Shown: piece after piece, positions 31,218 through 38,149 of the stretch
Layout of the letters: every line of letters begins with the position of its first letter
Numbering within the stretch: the stretch's first letter is position 1
NCBI GenBank assembly: GCA_002699125.1
Contig: PABI01000118.1
Location: 1-38,149, forward strand
Direction of reading: 5' to 3'
Length of the DNA: 38,149 nucleotides
Origin: Anaerolineaceae bacterium
GTDB taxonomy: Bacteria; Chloroflexota; Anaerolineae; Promineifilales; Promineifilaceae
The notes under the pieces: generated by a model
Told to the model about the DNA's origin: nothing
Seen by the model: only the letters and a program-made list of their open reading frames with translations
Databases searched by the model: none
Position numbers and translations under genes: made by a program

Positions 31218-31589
31218 TTAGGATCGGTTGCCCAGGAACATAGCGATACCGGCAAAGATGAGGCCGATGGGCCAGATGGCGCTCCAGGTAATAGCTTCAA
31301 ATAGGAAGGTGGCGGCAGTGAGTGAGATAGCTAGACCCGCGATGATGCTGCCGGTGCTGGCGGATGTAAGACGGCCGTTCACCTGATAATCTCTATAAAT
31401 ATTCTGAGCAAAGGCGGCAACGGGGATCAGCATAAACAGTACCCACCAGTTGACGAACGAGAAGCCGGTGATGTTGCTCACAATCAAGCCCGCGCCAACG
31501 ACGATAAAAATAACCGCCATCACCACGCTGCCATTCCGTCCATTACCGCTTTTTTCTGCATCTTTCAATTCATCTAAATTGTTGCTCAT
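31218..31589 (-). CDS. Small integral membrane protein (LiaI/LiaF transmembrane-domain-like)
   Basis: A 123-residue protein with a charged N-terminal tail and four hydrophobic segments (VVMAVIFIVVGAGLIVSNI; WVLFMLIPVAAFAQNIY; GSIIAGLAISLTAATFLF; WSAIWPIGLIFAGIAMFLG). The segment pattern with WPIGLIFAGIAMFLG resembles the DUF5668/LiaF-type membrane domain. It is the most upstream gene of the ABC, kinase and regulator series, 91 bp before the ATPase gene, and may belong to an envelope-stress response. The family assignment is by pattern only. An ACGGCCGT encodes NGRL. Confidence 0.7.
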   Translation of the reverse strand: MSNNLDELKDAEKSGNGRNGSVVMAVIFIVVGAGLIVSNITGFSFVNWWVLFMLIPVAAFAQNIYRDYQVNGRLTSASTGSIIAGLAISLTAATFLFEAITWSAIWPIGLIFAGIAMFLGNRS

Positions 31590-31766
31590 GATTCCACTCC
31601 TTAATTTTTGTGTGGTTGGTTTTGCGAATATGGCAACATCTTACAATTTGGGAAGAGGAAAGTAACCCATCGGGAGATGGAAATTGCGGCTTACGATAGG
31701 TGGATTGTGGAATCAGTGGGATGGATACGGCCGTATCAACCGATCGGTTGATTAGGAGGGGGGGAG

Positions 31767-31827
31767 AGGACTGGCAGTCCTTAAACTTGAACCGCCGAGA
31801 AACTATGCAGAAAGGACTGCCAGTCCT
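31767..31827. repeat. Nested palindrome AGGACTGGCAGTCC, two inverted copies
   Basis: AGGACTGGCAGTCCTT (31767-31782) and its inverse AAGGACTGCCAGTCCT (31812-31827). Each copy is itself a palindrome with 7-base arms. Located just beyond the rsgA stop codon. Confidence 0.65.
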
Positions 31828-31836
31828 GGCGCGGCC

Positions 31837-32784
31837 TTAGTAGTTTTCTTCATCTAACGCTTCGTGCTCTTCGCGGAGGCGGAGGTAGCTTTGGTAGCGG
31901 GCAGGGTGGATACGGCCGTCTTCCACCGCTGCTTTCACCGCACAGCCGGGCTCGTGCCGGTGGCTGCAATCGCTGAACTGGCACTGCTCCACCAGCGGGC
32001 CAATCTCGCGGAAGTAAGCGTCCAGCTCAGACGGCTCCAAATCAAACAGGGCCAGGCCGCGAATACCGGGCGTGTCGGCGACGTAGCCGCCATTGTCCAG
32101 GGGGAACAGCTCGGCGTAGCGTGTAGTGTGCAGCCCTTTGCCCGTGGCCTGGCTCACCTGGTTTACTTTCAGGCCTAACCCTGGCTGGATCGCGTTGAGC
32201 AGGCTGGATTTGCCCACGCCGGACGACCCTGCCAGCACCGAAATTTTGTCGTGCAGCAGTTCTTTGAGTTCAGCAATACCCGCGCCAGTTCTAACGCTGG
32301 TTAGCAGCAGCGGATAGCCGATGTCGGCATACATCTGGAACTGTTCCTGCACCTTGCCGTTTTTGTCCAGGTCGATTTTGTTGAGGCAGATAATGGCGGG
32401 CAGTTCATTCATCTCGGCCACAACCAGAAAGCGGTCCAGCTTGCGCAGGTTGGAGGTGGGGTTTTTCACGGAGAAGACAAAAATCACCTGATCCAGGTTG
32501 GCCACCAGCACCTGCTCCTGGTCTGCGGCCATTTTGCGAAAGGCGGGGGCGGGACGGCTGCGCGACAGCACCGATTTGCGCGCGGCGACGGCTTCCACCG
32601 TGCCGGTGCCGTCGGCGTTAAGCGAAATGGTGACCCAATCCCCGGCGGCGACGAGGGTTGTGCTTTGCCATTCCTGCTTCAATCGCCCGGCAATCTGGGC
32701 CACAACGGGTTCGTGCCCTTCAATTTCTACGGTGTAAAAGCCGCTAATGGCTTTAATGACGCGCCCTTCCAATTTTTGTACCAT
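31837..32784 (-). CDS. rsgA: Small ribosomal subunit biogenesis GTPase RsgA
   Basis: A 315-residue circularly permuted GTPase that acts late in 30S subunit maturation. An N-terminal OB-like domain (to about 75) precedes the GTPase domain in permuted order: CLNKIDL (G4), then P-loop GSSGVGKSSL with Lys192 (G1), then DTPGIRG (G3). The C-terminal zinc motif is canonical: C-x4-C-x-H-x5-C in CQFSDCSHRHEPGC. Length and motifs match the family. It is flanked by a nested palindrome downstream and a divergent lipoprotein gene upstream. An ACGGCCGT encodes DGRI. Confidence 0.96.
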   Translation of the reverse strand: MVQKLEGRVIKAISGFYTVEIEGHEPVVAQIAGRLKQEWQSTTLVAAGDWVTISLNADGTGTVEAVAARKSVLSRSRPAPAFRKMAADQEQVLVANLDQVIFVFSVKNPTSNLRKLDRFLVVAEMNELPAIICLNKIDLDKNGKVQEQFQMYADIGYPLLLTSVRTGAGIAELKELLHDKISVLAGSSGVGKSSLLNAIQPGLGLKVNQVSQATGKGLHTTRYAELFPLDNGGYVADTPGIRGLALFDLEPSELDAYFREIGPLVEQCQFSDCSHRHEPGCAVKAAVEDGRIHPARYQSYLRLREEHEALDEENY

Positions 32785-32941
32785 GCGGGGATTATAACTC
32801 AGAGCGAGGAACGGCCGTAAATCCTCAATGAGTTTTTGCTGAAAATTAGCCTACGGCTGGACGACGGCGTCTGGTTTTGATCGCAAACTGCTTTAGGAAT
32901 TGACGATTATGTGCATTTTTAAACTTGAGTGGAGGTGGAAG

Positions 32942-33862
32942 ATGCGTAAACTGTTTCTGTTTGGCTTACTGATTTTATTGATGGCTTGCCGCGAGGACGC
33001 GCCGTCTGTGGTGGAAACGGCCGTTCCCCCCACCTCTATATCTGCAACGGCCGTATCCATTATTGCCCCAACCAATTTACCTACTCCTGCCATTGAAGAG
33101 CGTGTTGTAGAAAATACGACCGTACCGCCCACGCCTGTCGATCCCAATTCCCTGAACAGCATCATCGAGCAGGTAGAAAAACTGGAAGCAACCTATCTGA
33201 CAGCTTTCCCGCCTGAGGCTGGCTGGCTTTACTACACCTTAGAGAGCTATGACGCAGTCAGCAGCGAGGGCGAACTGGTCACTTACCGTGGCCTGGCTGA
33301 TACGTGGATTCTGGAAATCTGGACGGAAGTTAGCCCAAGGGCCACCATATCACGCCAGGTGATGCTGGTGTATGACATAGAAGGCGGGCTTTGGGAGCGC
33401 AGCGCCATCCTTGACAACACAAGCGTGCGGGTGCTGCCGGAACAAACGGTAGATGGTCGGGTGATTACTCTCGATGAGCCATTGCCCTATCTGACTCCTC
33501 ACCAGGGATTAATCAACATTTTGCGCGAGATTGAAACAGGATCATTGTATGATCACACTGTTGCTGCTTGGGAGGAAAACGGTCGTTACCACCTCCAAAT
33601 TGATACGCTTTACAATTTCCCCATACCCGCTGAAAACAACTCAACCGGCCAATCGCTAAACGGTGGCAAAATGCACTTTGTTTTCGACATAGAAACCGGC
33701 GAACTGCTGCAACAGCAAAACTGGACGGTGAATGGTGCAGGAGAAGAAACGTTGCATAGCGACGCAAATTGGTCAGGAACGGCCGTTGTCACCGAACTAC
33801 CCCTTCTTGCTGCCCAAACCTTGCTGGATGCGCAAGGGCTGATGGCCGAACCTGGCAATTAA
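32942..33862 (+). CDS. Lipoprotein of unknown function
   Basis: A 306-residue secreted lipoprotein. The ATG at 32942 is chosen because GGAGGTGG precedes it by 4-5 bases and it gives a compact signal peptide ending in LLMAC (Cys16). A Thr/Pro-rich linker (ETAVPPTSISATAV) follows, and two of its Thr-Ala-Val units are encoded by ACGGCCGT. The remainder looks like beta-rich repeats (TWILEIWTEVSPRATISRQV, MHFVFDIETGELLQQQNW), possibly LolA/LppX-like, but I cannot name a family with confidence. Its stop overlaps the convergent stop of the EamA gene. It is divergent from rsgA. Confidence 0.82.
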   Translation: MRKLFLFGLLILLMACREDAPSVVETAVPPTSISATAVSIIAPTNLPTPAIEERVVENTTVPPTPVDPNSLNSIIEQVEKLEATYLTAFPPEAGWLYYTLESYDAVSSEGELVTYRGLADTWILEIWTEVSPRATISRQVMLVYDIEGGLWERSAILDNTSVRVLPEQTVDGRVITLDEPLPYLTPHQGLINILREIETGSLYDHTVAAWEENGRYHLQIDTLYNFPIPAENNSTGQSLNGGKMHFVFDIETGELLQQQNWTVNGAGEETLHSDANWSGTAVVTELPLLAAQTLLDAQGLMAEPGN

Positions 33863-34734
33863 AGAGCGATCAACACCAAAGCCACCAGCGCCACGCCCAC
33901 ACCCAGCCACTGGCGCGGTCCCAGCGTTTCTTTGAGGATGAGGCGGGCCAGCAGCACGGTGGAAGCCGGGTAAAGCGAAGCGAGGACGGCGGCAATGTCT
34001 AACCGTCCCGACTGGGTAGCCAGGGCAAAAAAGTAGTTGCCGCCACTATCCAAAATGCCGGAGAGGGCAATGATGGGCAGCAAATTGCGCGGCAGCGGGG
34101 TGGTGGTGATGCTGCCCTGCCAAGTGCGGCGACCCAATATGAACAAGAGCAGCAGCGGTACGGAGGCCACCCGCGCGGCCGTTAGCGGCCAGAAAATAGC
34201 ACCGGTACTGAGCTGGTCAATAAACACAAAAAAAAGAGAGAAACCCAGCCCAGCCAACAGTGCCAAACCGAGTTCATCGCGCCGGATGCCATCTGCTTTG
34301 CCCCCGCCGGAAAGGAGCCAAACGGCCGTAACCGCCAGCCCAAACCCCACCAGCACCAACACCGGGGGAATCCCCTCGGTTAAGATACCTACGATTACCG
34401 GAATGGATGCAGAGAGAACGGCCGTTGTCGGGGCCACAACCCCCATACGCCCCCGTGCCAGGCCCGAATACAAGGCCAAAATGCCCACAACGCCGGCCAG
34501 CCCGGCCAGCGCGCCAAAAAGCAGGTCGCGCGCCGGGGGCAATGCTCCTTCCAGCAGCAGCGCCAATGCCAAAAGGCAAACCAGCCCCACTAACTGTGAC
34601 AGCGTGACGACGACGTACACGTTGCCCCGCTTGGTGGCCAGCCCGCCGCTAAAATCACCCGCCCCCCAAACGGCCGCAGACGCCAGCCCATACGCCACGG
34701 CCAACAACTCGGGATTGTTCACAAAAATATTCAT
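33859..34734 (-). CDS. EamA/DMT-superfamily transporter
   Basis: A 291-residue membrane protein with ten predicted helices arranged as two EamA repeats. Landmarks include YGLASAAVWGAGDFSGGLATKRG at the N terminus, GLAGVVGILALYSGLARGRMGVVAP closing the first repeat, and ALATQSGRLDIAAVLASLYPASTVLLA in the second. Such proteins export or exchange small metabolites, and the substrate is not readable. It is convergent with the lipoprotein gene, the stops overlapping by four bases. Its start lies about 55 bp from the divergent hicB-like start. ACGGCCGT copies encode VTAV and TTAV. Confidence 0.9.
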   Translation of the reverse strand: MNIFVNNPELLAVAYGLASAAVWGAGDFSGGLATKRGNVYVVVTLSQLVGLVCLLALALLLEGALPPARDLLFGALAGLAGVVGILALYSGLARGRMGVVAPTTAVLSASIPVIVGILTEGIPPVLVLVGFGLAVTAVWLLSGGGKADGIRRDELGLALLAGLGFSLFFVFIDQLSTGAIFWPLTAARVASVPLLLLFILGRRTWQGSITTTPLPRNLLPIIALSGILDSGGNYFFALATQSGRLDIAAVLASLYPASTVLLARLILKETLGPRQWLGVGVALVALVLIAL

Positions 34735-34740
34735 GCCCTA

Positions 34741-34749
34741 TGTTATAAT
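34741..34749 (+). promoter_or_regulatory. Extended -10 promoter element of the hicB-like gene
   Basis: TGT followed by TATAAT (the TGn-TATAAT form) lies about 40 bases before the ATG at 34790. There is no clear -35 box, which extended -10 promoters do not need. Confidence 0.5.
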
Positions 34750-34789
34750 CCGATTCGTGCAAGGCACAAAGCAAAAGGAGCATAGAAGT

Positions 34790-35036
34790 ATGTCAATTTA
34801 TTCAATTCGACTCTATTTAGAACCCAATGAATCCGGTGTTTACACCGTTACCAGTCCAGATATTCCTGGCCTGGTAACAGAAGGGCACACACCTGAAGAG
34901 ATTCAAGCAAATGTACAAGAAGCGTTGGAAGGTCTACGAGAAGCATGGCAGGAACTAGGGGATGAGTTTGCCACCCACTTTGCGCCCTGCCCTGAAAGAT
35001 CGTCCACAAACTGTTGACCTTCTTGTTTCAGCCTGA
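34790..35036 (+). pseudogene. HicB-like antitoxin gene with a frameshift, no hicA seen
   Basis: The ATG at 34790 has AAGGAG 9 bases ahead. The first 59 codons are typical HicB N-domain: YSIRLYLEPNESGVYTVTSP, DIPGLVTEGHTPEEI, NVQEALEGLREAWQELGDE. From 34967 the reading frame gives FATHFAPCPERSS and stops at 35017. The frame one base later (TTG at 34968) reads LPPTLRPALKDRPQ onward for 22 codons to TGA at 35036, which looks much more like a HicB end. An extra T in the TTT at 34967-34969 explains this; it could be a real mutation or a sequencing error. A HicA toxin gene is not visible. The downstream phosphatase gene is convergent. Confidence 0.6.
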
Positions 35037-35045
35037 TGCGCTACC

Positions 35046-36524
35046 TTATTGATCTCGTGCCAAGAGCATCAGGGTGATGTCGTCAAATTGGGGGGCGTCG
35101 CCGACGAAGTCGAGTACGGCCGTAACCACCTTATCCTCAATAATATCCACCGACCGCCCCAAATTGGCGTTTGTTACCGCCTGAAGCCGCTCTTCGCCGA
35201 AAAAGTCTTCAAACTCATCTTCCGCTTCGGTGACGCCGTCGGTGTACATCAGCAGCAAATCACCGGGCTGCATGTTGACGCTGCTCTGTTCCCAGGCCAC
35301 GTCGTCCAAAACGCCAATGGGGATGGCCGTGCGGCTGAGCGTTTTCATCCCGCCGCCGTTGGCCGCGTACAAAAAGGGCGGATTGTGGCCGGCGTTGCAG
35401 TAGGTCAACAGGCCGGATTCTGGATCTAAAATGGCATAGAAAACCGTCACAAACAGATCGCTGCTGGTTTCTGACAGCACCCGTTGGTTGGCCGCCCGCA
35501 GCACCTGCTCCGGCGCGGTAGCAAAATCGGGGGCAAAGGTGCGAATGAGCGTGCGGCTAAGCGCCATGTACAGCGCTGAGCCCATGCCTTTGTCGGCCAC
35601 ATCGGCGATGACGAGACCGATACGGCCGTTGGGCAAAGCAATAAAGTCATAAAAATCGCCGGACATTTCCCGCGCTGGTTCCAGGGTCACGGCAAATTGC
35701 CAACCGGCAATATCGGGCACCTTCGGCGGCAAAAATGTCGTTTGCACCTTCCTGGCAATGGCCAATTCCTGAGACATCTTCTCATATTCCGCCATCATGG
35801 CATTCACTTCTGCCTGGTAAGCTTGCTCATAAATTTCTTTTTCATACGCTTCGGCTTGCGCGGCCAGCGCCGCATCAAACTGCCGCTCGCGCAGCAGGTG
35901 GGCGGCAACCAAAGCGGCTAAAGAACTGCCGCCGGTTTCCCACATGCGCACATCCTTGTTTGCCGGCCGCATGAGATAAATGCCGCCGACATTCCCCGCC
36001 TGGTTTTCCTGAATGGGAATGATTAACGCCTCGCGGCCAAAGCCAAATTCCATTGCTTCCGGCAGGCCGGGCACGGTGAAAGGGGCATCGGCGCCGGTCA
36101 GCAGCGCGACCCACTGCTCATTGGCCAGCGGTATCCAGCCCTCGCCCTGGGCAAAAAGAACGGTATCTGGCAGCAAACGAATTTCGACCCAGCCATCGGG
36201 GAAAAGGGGCGGAACATGGCGGCTGAGCAGCGCGGGCAGATCACCGTTTTCCACCGGCTCACGCAGCATTGCCTGGGCCAACAGTTCCAGCCGGTACCGG
36301 TCCGTGGCCACACGCCGGGTGCGCGCTGCGTTGTCATGCAGCCAGTGGGCCAGCCACAGCGCGGCCCCCAGGCTACCAAGCGCCAAAATCAGCAGCAGCC
36401 ACCACCAGGCAGCGGAGGGCTGAACGGCCACCAGCCAGACCAGGGCCACCGCAGCCGGCAGCAGCAGGAGCAAAAACAGCCAGACGGTTCGTTTTGTTTC
36501 TTGGGTCAACCACGCATTTAACAC
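35046..36524 (-). CDS. SpoIIE/RsbU-type PP2C serine phosphatase, membrane-anchored, with GAF-like domain
   Basis: About 492 residues from a GTG at 36524. Upstream in-frame ATGs read through repeat-rich non-coding sequence and are unlikely. Two membrane helices (VWLFLLLLLPAAVALVWLVA and WWWLLLILALGSLGAALWLA) are followed by a GAF-like region at about 75-230, a coiled-coil linker (NAMMAEYEKMSQELAIARKV) and the PP2C domain. Metal-binding and active-site motifs are intact: MSGDFYDF, IADVADKGMGSALYMA, LMYTDGVTEA and FDDITLML. Such phosphatases dephosphorylate anti-anti-sigma factors. No STAS or anti-sigma partner is encoded nearby. Confidence 0.9.
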   Translation of the reverse strand: MLNAWLTQETKRTVWLFLLLLLPAAVALVWLVAVQPSAAWWWLLLILALGSLGAALWLAHWLHDNAARTRRVATDRYRLELLAQAMLREPVENGDLPALLSRHVPPLFPDGWVEIRLLPDTVLFAQGEGWIPLANEQWVALLTGADAPFTVPGLPEAMEFGFGREALIIPIQENQAGNVGGIYLMRPANKDVRMWETGGSSLAALVAAHLLRERQFDAALAAQAEAYEKEIYEQAYQAEVNAMMAEYEKMSQELAIARKVQTTFLPPKVPDIAGWQFAVTLEPAREMSGDFYDFIALPNGRIGLVIADVADKGMGSALYMALSRTLIRTFAPDFATAPEQVLRAANQRVLSETSSDLFVTVFYAILDPESGLLTYCNAGHNPPFLYAANGGGMKTLSRTAIPIGVLDDVAWEQSSVNMQPGDLLLMYTDGVTEAEDEFEDFFGEERLQAVTNANLGRSVDIIEDKVVTAVLDFVGDAPQFDDITLMLLARDQ

Positions 36525-36666
36525 AATAGAATGATAGATGAGTTTTGGGGATGGGCAACGGCCGTTTCTTGACAAGGTGAGGGGGTGAGGCGTTCTGCGA
36601 ACGCTGGTGAAGGGGTGAACGGCCGTTACCCACCAAACCATACACCCAGAAACGGCCGAACTCGGC
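36525..36666. other. Repeat-containing gap upstream of the phosphatase gene
   Basis: Contains two ACGGCCGT copies (36558, 36619), GTGAGGGGGTGAGG-type repeats and a small perfect hairpin GCGTTC-TGC-GAACGC at 36590-36604. No gene is seen. Confidence 0.5.
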
Positions 36667-36718
36667 AAAAAAAGTGGCACGGCCAGTGGCCGCTACAGCC
36701 CATGAGGAATACCGTGCC
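36667..36718 (-). terminator. Intrinsic terminator of the EEP hydrolase gene
   Basis: On the minus strand, directly after the stop codon, GGCACGG (36718-36712) pairs with CCGTGCC (36682-36676), with a further GGCC-rich stem within the loop. An AC then seven T residues follow (36673-36667). Confidence 0.7.
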
Positions 36719-37843
36719 CTAGCAAGGCTCTACCTTTCCAATTAGCCCACCGATAGAGCGGCAATTACAAATACCATGATCACTACCAGCGCCAATCCCG
36801 CCTTCATAATCATAAGCACATTGAATCACTTCAATGTCTGGTGAAGCAAAGATATAGTCAAACCGGTCTAGGACAGGTCTATTTTGTGAGCCTCGAACAT
36901 ATGAAACTGCCAGAGGGCCGTCGGGTCGTTGCTGTATAACAGCCTCGTAAGCTTCGGGATTATTTCTGTAATAGGTTTGCAACGTATCCACCAGGTGATG
37001 CGGAGCGCCACTTGAGAAAAACAATCCTTCTTCGTAGTAGAGACCGGTCGTATCAGTAGGGGGATCCCATTTCAGCTTGACCGATAAATTCCAGCTGTTG
37101 CCATCGAAACCAAGAACAGTGGCGGTTTCTTTATCAGTTAACCAATTGGTCACAGCCCGGTATGCTTGCATTTTGGTCTCGGACCCTTCCCCCGCGGCAT
37201 TTGGCGCATGCCAGCTAATCACTTCAAGTGGGCTGGACAACCCATCTACCTGCACCGAAAGTGCTCTTTCCGGCTTGGGTAGATCGGGTATGAGGTGCGG
37301 CTGTCGCAGAGTGAGACCATGGCGAGCCAATATTGCTACGCCGTGCTTTCTATATCCCTGTGGCTCCAAATCAAATTCCTCCAGCGTATAACAGCCCACC
37401 TCAAATAATCCGCTTTGCTTAAGCTCTGTCCAAGCCTTCTGAGAAACTTCCTGCAGGGCCAATAAATCCCAATCGAGCGTTTGTAAATAAGCAATTCGCC
37501 GCCATGTGTGCGCGGCAGCTGAGTAACGTAAATTCCAGTTGGCGATTTGTACCTGGCGGCGAGGCAGAAACTGCTGGCCATGATCGGTTTGAGCAAACTG
37601 CGCCAGCATCTTCTCATAAAGCTCATTTTTGAAAGCGTCGTCCGTTTCACCAAACAGATAGCCGAGTATTTGGCCAATGCTTCCCCAGGTTAACCCATCC
37701 GTAAAAGAGAGTGTAGCACGCCCATCCCTCTGCCGCTGCACGCCAAGGTGCCAGGAGCGTTTCATCTGTCCTAGCCTCACACTTTTTTGATAATCTTTTG
37801 GATCATTACTGCGTTTATCGGGTATATTGAAGCGGTTAGTCAT
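36719..37843 (-). CDS. Endonuclease/exonuclease/phosphatase (EEP) fold protein
   Basis: About 374 residues from the ATG at 37843, chosen because AAGGGAG lies 5 bases ahead; an ATG 13 codons upstream is less likely. The EEP domain starts near residue 93 with IANWNLRY (Asn metal ligand). It continues with LALQEV (catalytic Glu), GFDGNSWNLSVKLKW (Asp/Asn), RFDYIFASPDIEV and the closing SDHGICNC (Asp-His). The roughly 90-residue N-terminal part is not part of the standard fold and includes FTDGLTWGSIGQILGYLFGE. No signal peptide is seen, so the substrate is probably a nucleic acid or phosphoester in the cytoplasm. It has no ACGGCCGT, and its own terminator follows. Confidence 0.85.
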   Translation of the reverse strand: MTNRFNIPDKRSNDPKDYQKSVRLGQMKRSWHLGVQRQRDGRATLSFTDGLTWGSIGQILGYLFGETDDAFKNELYEKMLAQFAQTDHGQQFLPRRQVQIANWNLRYSAAAHTWRRIAYLQTLDWDLLALQEVSQKAWTELKQSGLFEVGCYTLEEFDLEPQGYRKHGVAILARHGLTLRQPHLIPDLPKPERALSVQVDGLSSPLEVISWHAPNAAGEGSETKMQAYRAVTNWLTDKETATVLGFDGNSWNLSVKLKWDPPTDTTGLYYEEGLFFSSGAPHHLVDTLQTYYRNNPEAYEAVIQQRPDGPLAVSYVRGSQNRPVLDRFDYIFASPDIEVIQCAYDYEGGIGAGSDHGICNCRSIGGLIGKVEPC

Positions 37844-38149
37844 GTTTTCTCCCTTGAGAAGATCATAATGCATTAGCAACATGAAAGTGAAGCCTGCTGA
37901 GGTGCGGTCTTCGTCCAGCGCAAAATCTCGCCCGGCTGCGGTTGGCGTCTGCGCAAATTGTGCTAACCGTACCGCCTACTTCGTTCTATTGAATTTTTGC
38001 ATTTTAGCATAAATTGGGTAGCAACGGCCTTTCCCCTTAAAAATTCACAATTAACCGTTGCTAAATCTTATTAAGTCGTACCTTTAACTTGTCTTTCGAT
38101 AATAAATGAGACCAAAAACGAAAATTGAGCCGCTTTGGGCGATTTTGAA
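37844..38149. other. Gene-free stretch at the window end
   Basis: No coding frame is supported. A hairpin with 9-base perfect arms (TAGCAACGG 38019-38027 and CCGTTGCTA 38055-38063) lies in an AT-rich region. GCAACGGCCTTT at 38021 looks like a decayed form of the window-wide palindrome. Confidence 0.5.

Larger units (their letters stand above)
1898..36626. repeat. Highly iterated palindrome ACGGCCGT, about 60 copies
   Basis: Reading by eye I count about 60 exact copies between 1898 and 36626. Examples are 1898, 4076, 4265, 5048, 6532, 6680, 7452, 7558, 8516, 9701, 11131, 11416, 13935, 16204, 17800, 20072, 23915, 25117, 28214, 31371, 33017, 33047, 34418, 35622, 36558 and 36619. About 25 further one-sided variants (CGGCCGT or ACGGCCG) occur. 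About one copy is expected by chance at an assumed GC near 55 percent. It occurs in genes and gaps on both strands. Confidence 0.9.

Noticed and set aside
31218..31589. Naming the block 25634-31589 as a Lia or Bce antibiotic-response system
   Set aside because: The small membrane protein only resembles the LiaF domain by hydropathy, and the ABC permease is half-size rather than BceB-like, so the name would overreach.
32900..32941. Earlier start for the lipoprotein gene
   Set aside because: It would translate through the GGAGGTGG ribosome binding site and bury the signal peptide; the ATG at 32942 fits both.
34037..34789. Long open frame on the plus strand running into the hicB-like gene
   Set aside because: It is antisense to the EamA transporter and its sequence is low-complexity Ser/Pro/Arg-rich. 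The real start is the ATG at 34790 with its own ribosome binding site.
1898..36626. ACGGCCGT as a transcription-factor operator
   Set aside because: Most copies are deep inside genes of unrelated function and in a fixed codon phase, unlike operators near promoters.
36525..36680. N-terminal extension of the phosphatase to an ATG at 36680
   Set aside because: The extra 52 codons translate intergenic repeats and two ACGGCCGT copies into protein unlike any membrane phosphatase N terminus.
1..38149. tRNA, rRNA or replication origin
   Set aside because: Reading both strands I found no tRNA-like T-loop context, rRNA segments, or DnaA-box cluster that I could support.

Overview
This window looks like chromosomal DNA of a rod-shaped or filamentous environmental bacterium, most likely a member of the Chloroflexota (Anaerolineae/Ardenticatenia-like). 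That placement is inference. It rests on an mreBCD-PBP2 locus, Thr/Pro-rich lipoproteins (one with LysM domains), a Uma2-family nuclease, a DUF5996 protein, a LonC-like protease and an RfbH-type dehydratase. No rRNA, tRNA or CRISPR array was seen.

Layout. (1) 1-1280: a complete ISAs1-like insertion sequence whose left end coincides with the window edge. (2) 1295-6381, minus strand: the cell-shape locus, transcribed mreB, mreC, mreD, mrdA (PBP2). (3) 6620-7937: a small unknown gene and a phosphoribosyltransferase, divergent from mreB, then a small hypothetical gene. (4) 8072-17058: envelope polysaccharide functions. These are an undecaprenyl-phosphate sugar transferase, a GT4 and a GT2 glycosyltransferase, a UDP-galactopyranose-mutase-like flavoprotein with a fused membrane tail, a stand-alone copy of that tail, and a CDP-4-keto-6-deoxyglucose 3-dehydrase (DdhC/RfbH). 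A LysM lipoprotein and a Nudix hydrolase are interspersed. (5) 17133-21130: Uma2 nuclease, LonC-like protease, DUF5996 protein. (6) 21258-31589, minus strand: an export and signalling block with two ABC-2 exporters, an MFS drug-efflux-type transporter, two tandem NarL/DesK-type histidine kinases with one response regulator, and a small membrane protein. (7) 31837-38149: RsgA, a lipoprotein, an EamA transporter, a frameshifted hicB, a SpoIIE/RsbU-type phosphatase and an EEP-fold hydrolase with its own terminator.

Two signals cut across the gene map. The palindrome ACGGCCGT occurs about 60 times (counted by eye) against roughly one expected. It lies in genes and gaps on both strands, is absent from the insertion sequence, and is read in genes mainly as Thr-Ala-Val or (Asp/Asn)-Gly-Arg. 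It resembles the HIP1 phenomenon of cyanobacteria with a different word. In addition, many short gaps between genes hold a palindromic repeat from one of several families, some present two or three times here.

The best single regulatory candidate is the leader of the MFS gene. It contains a large hairpin, a 35-codon open frame, and an intrinsic terminator inside that frame, an arrangement that suggests transcription attenuation of an efflux pump.
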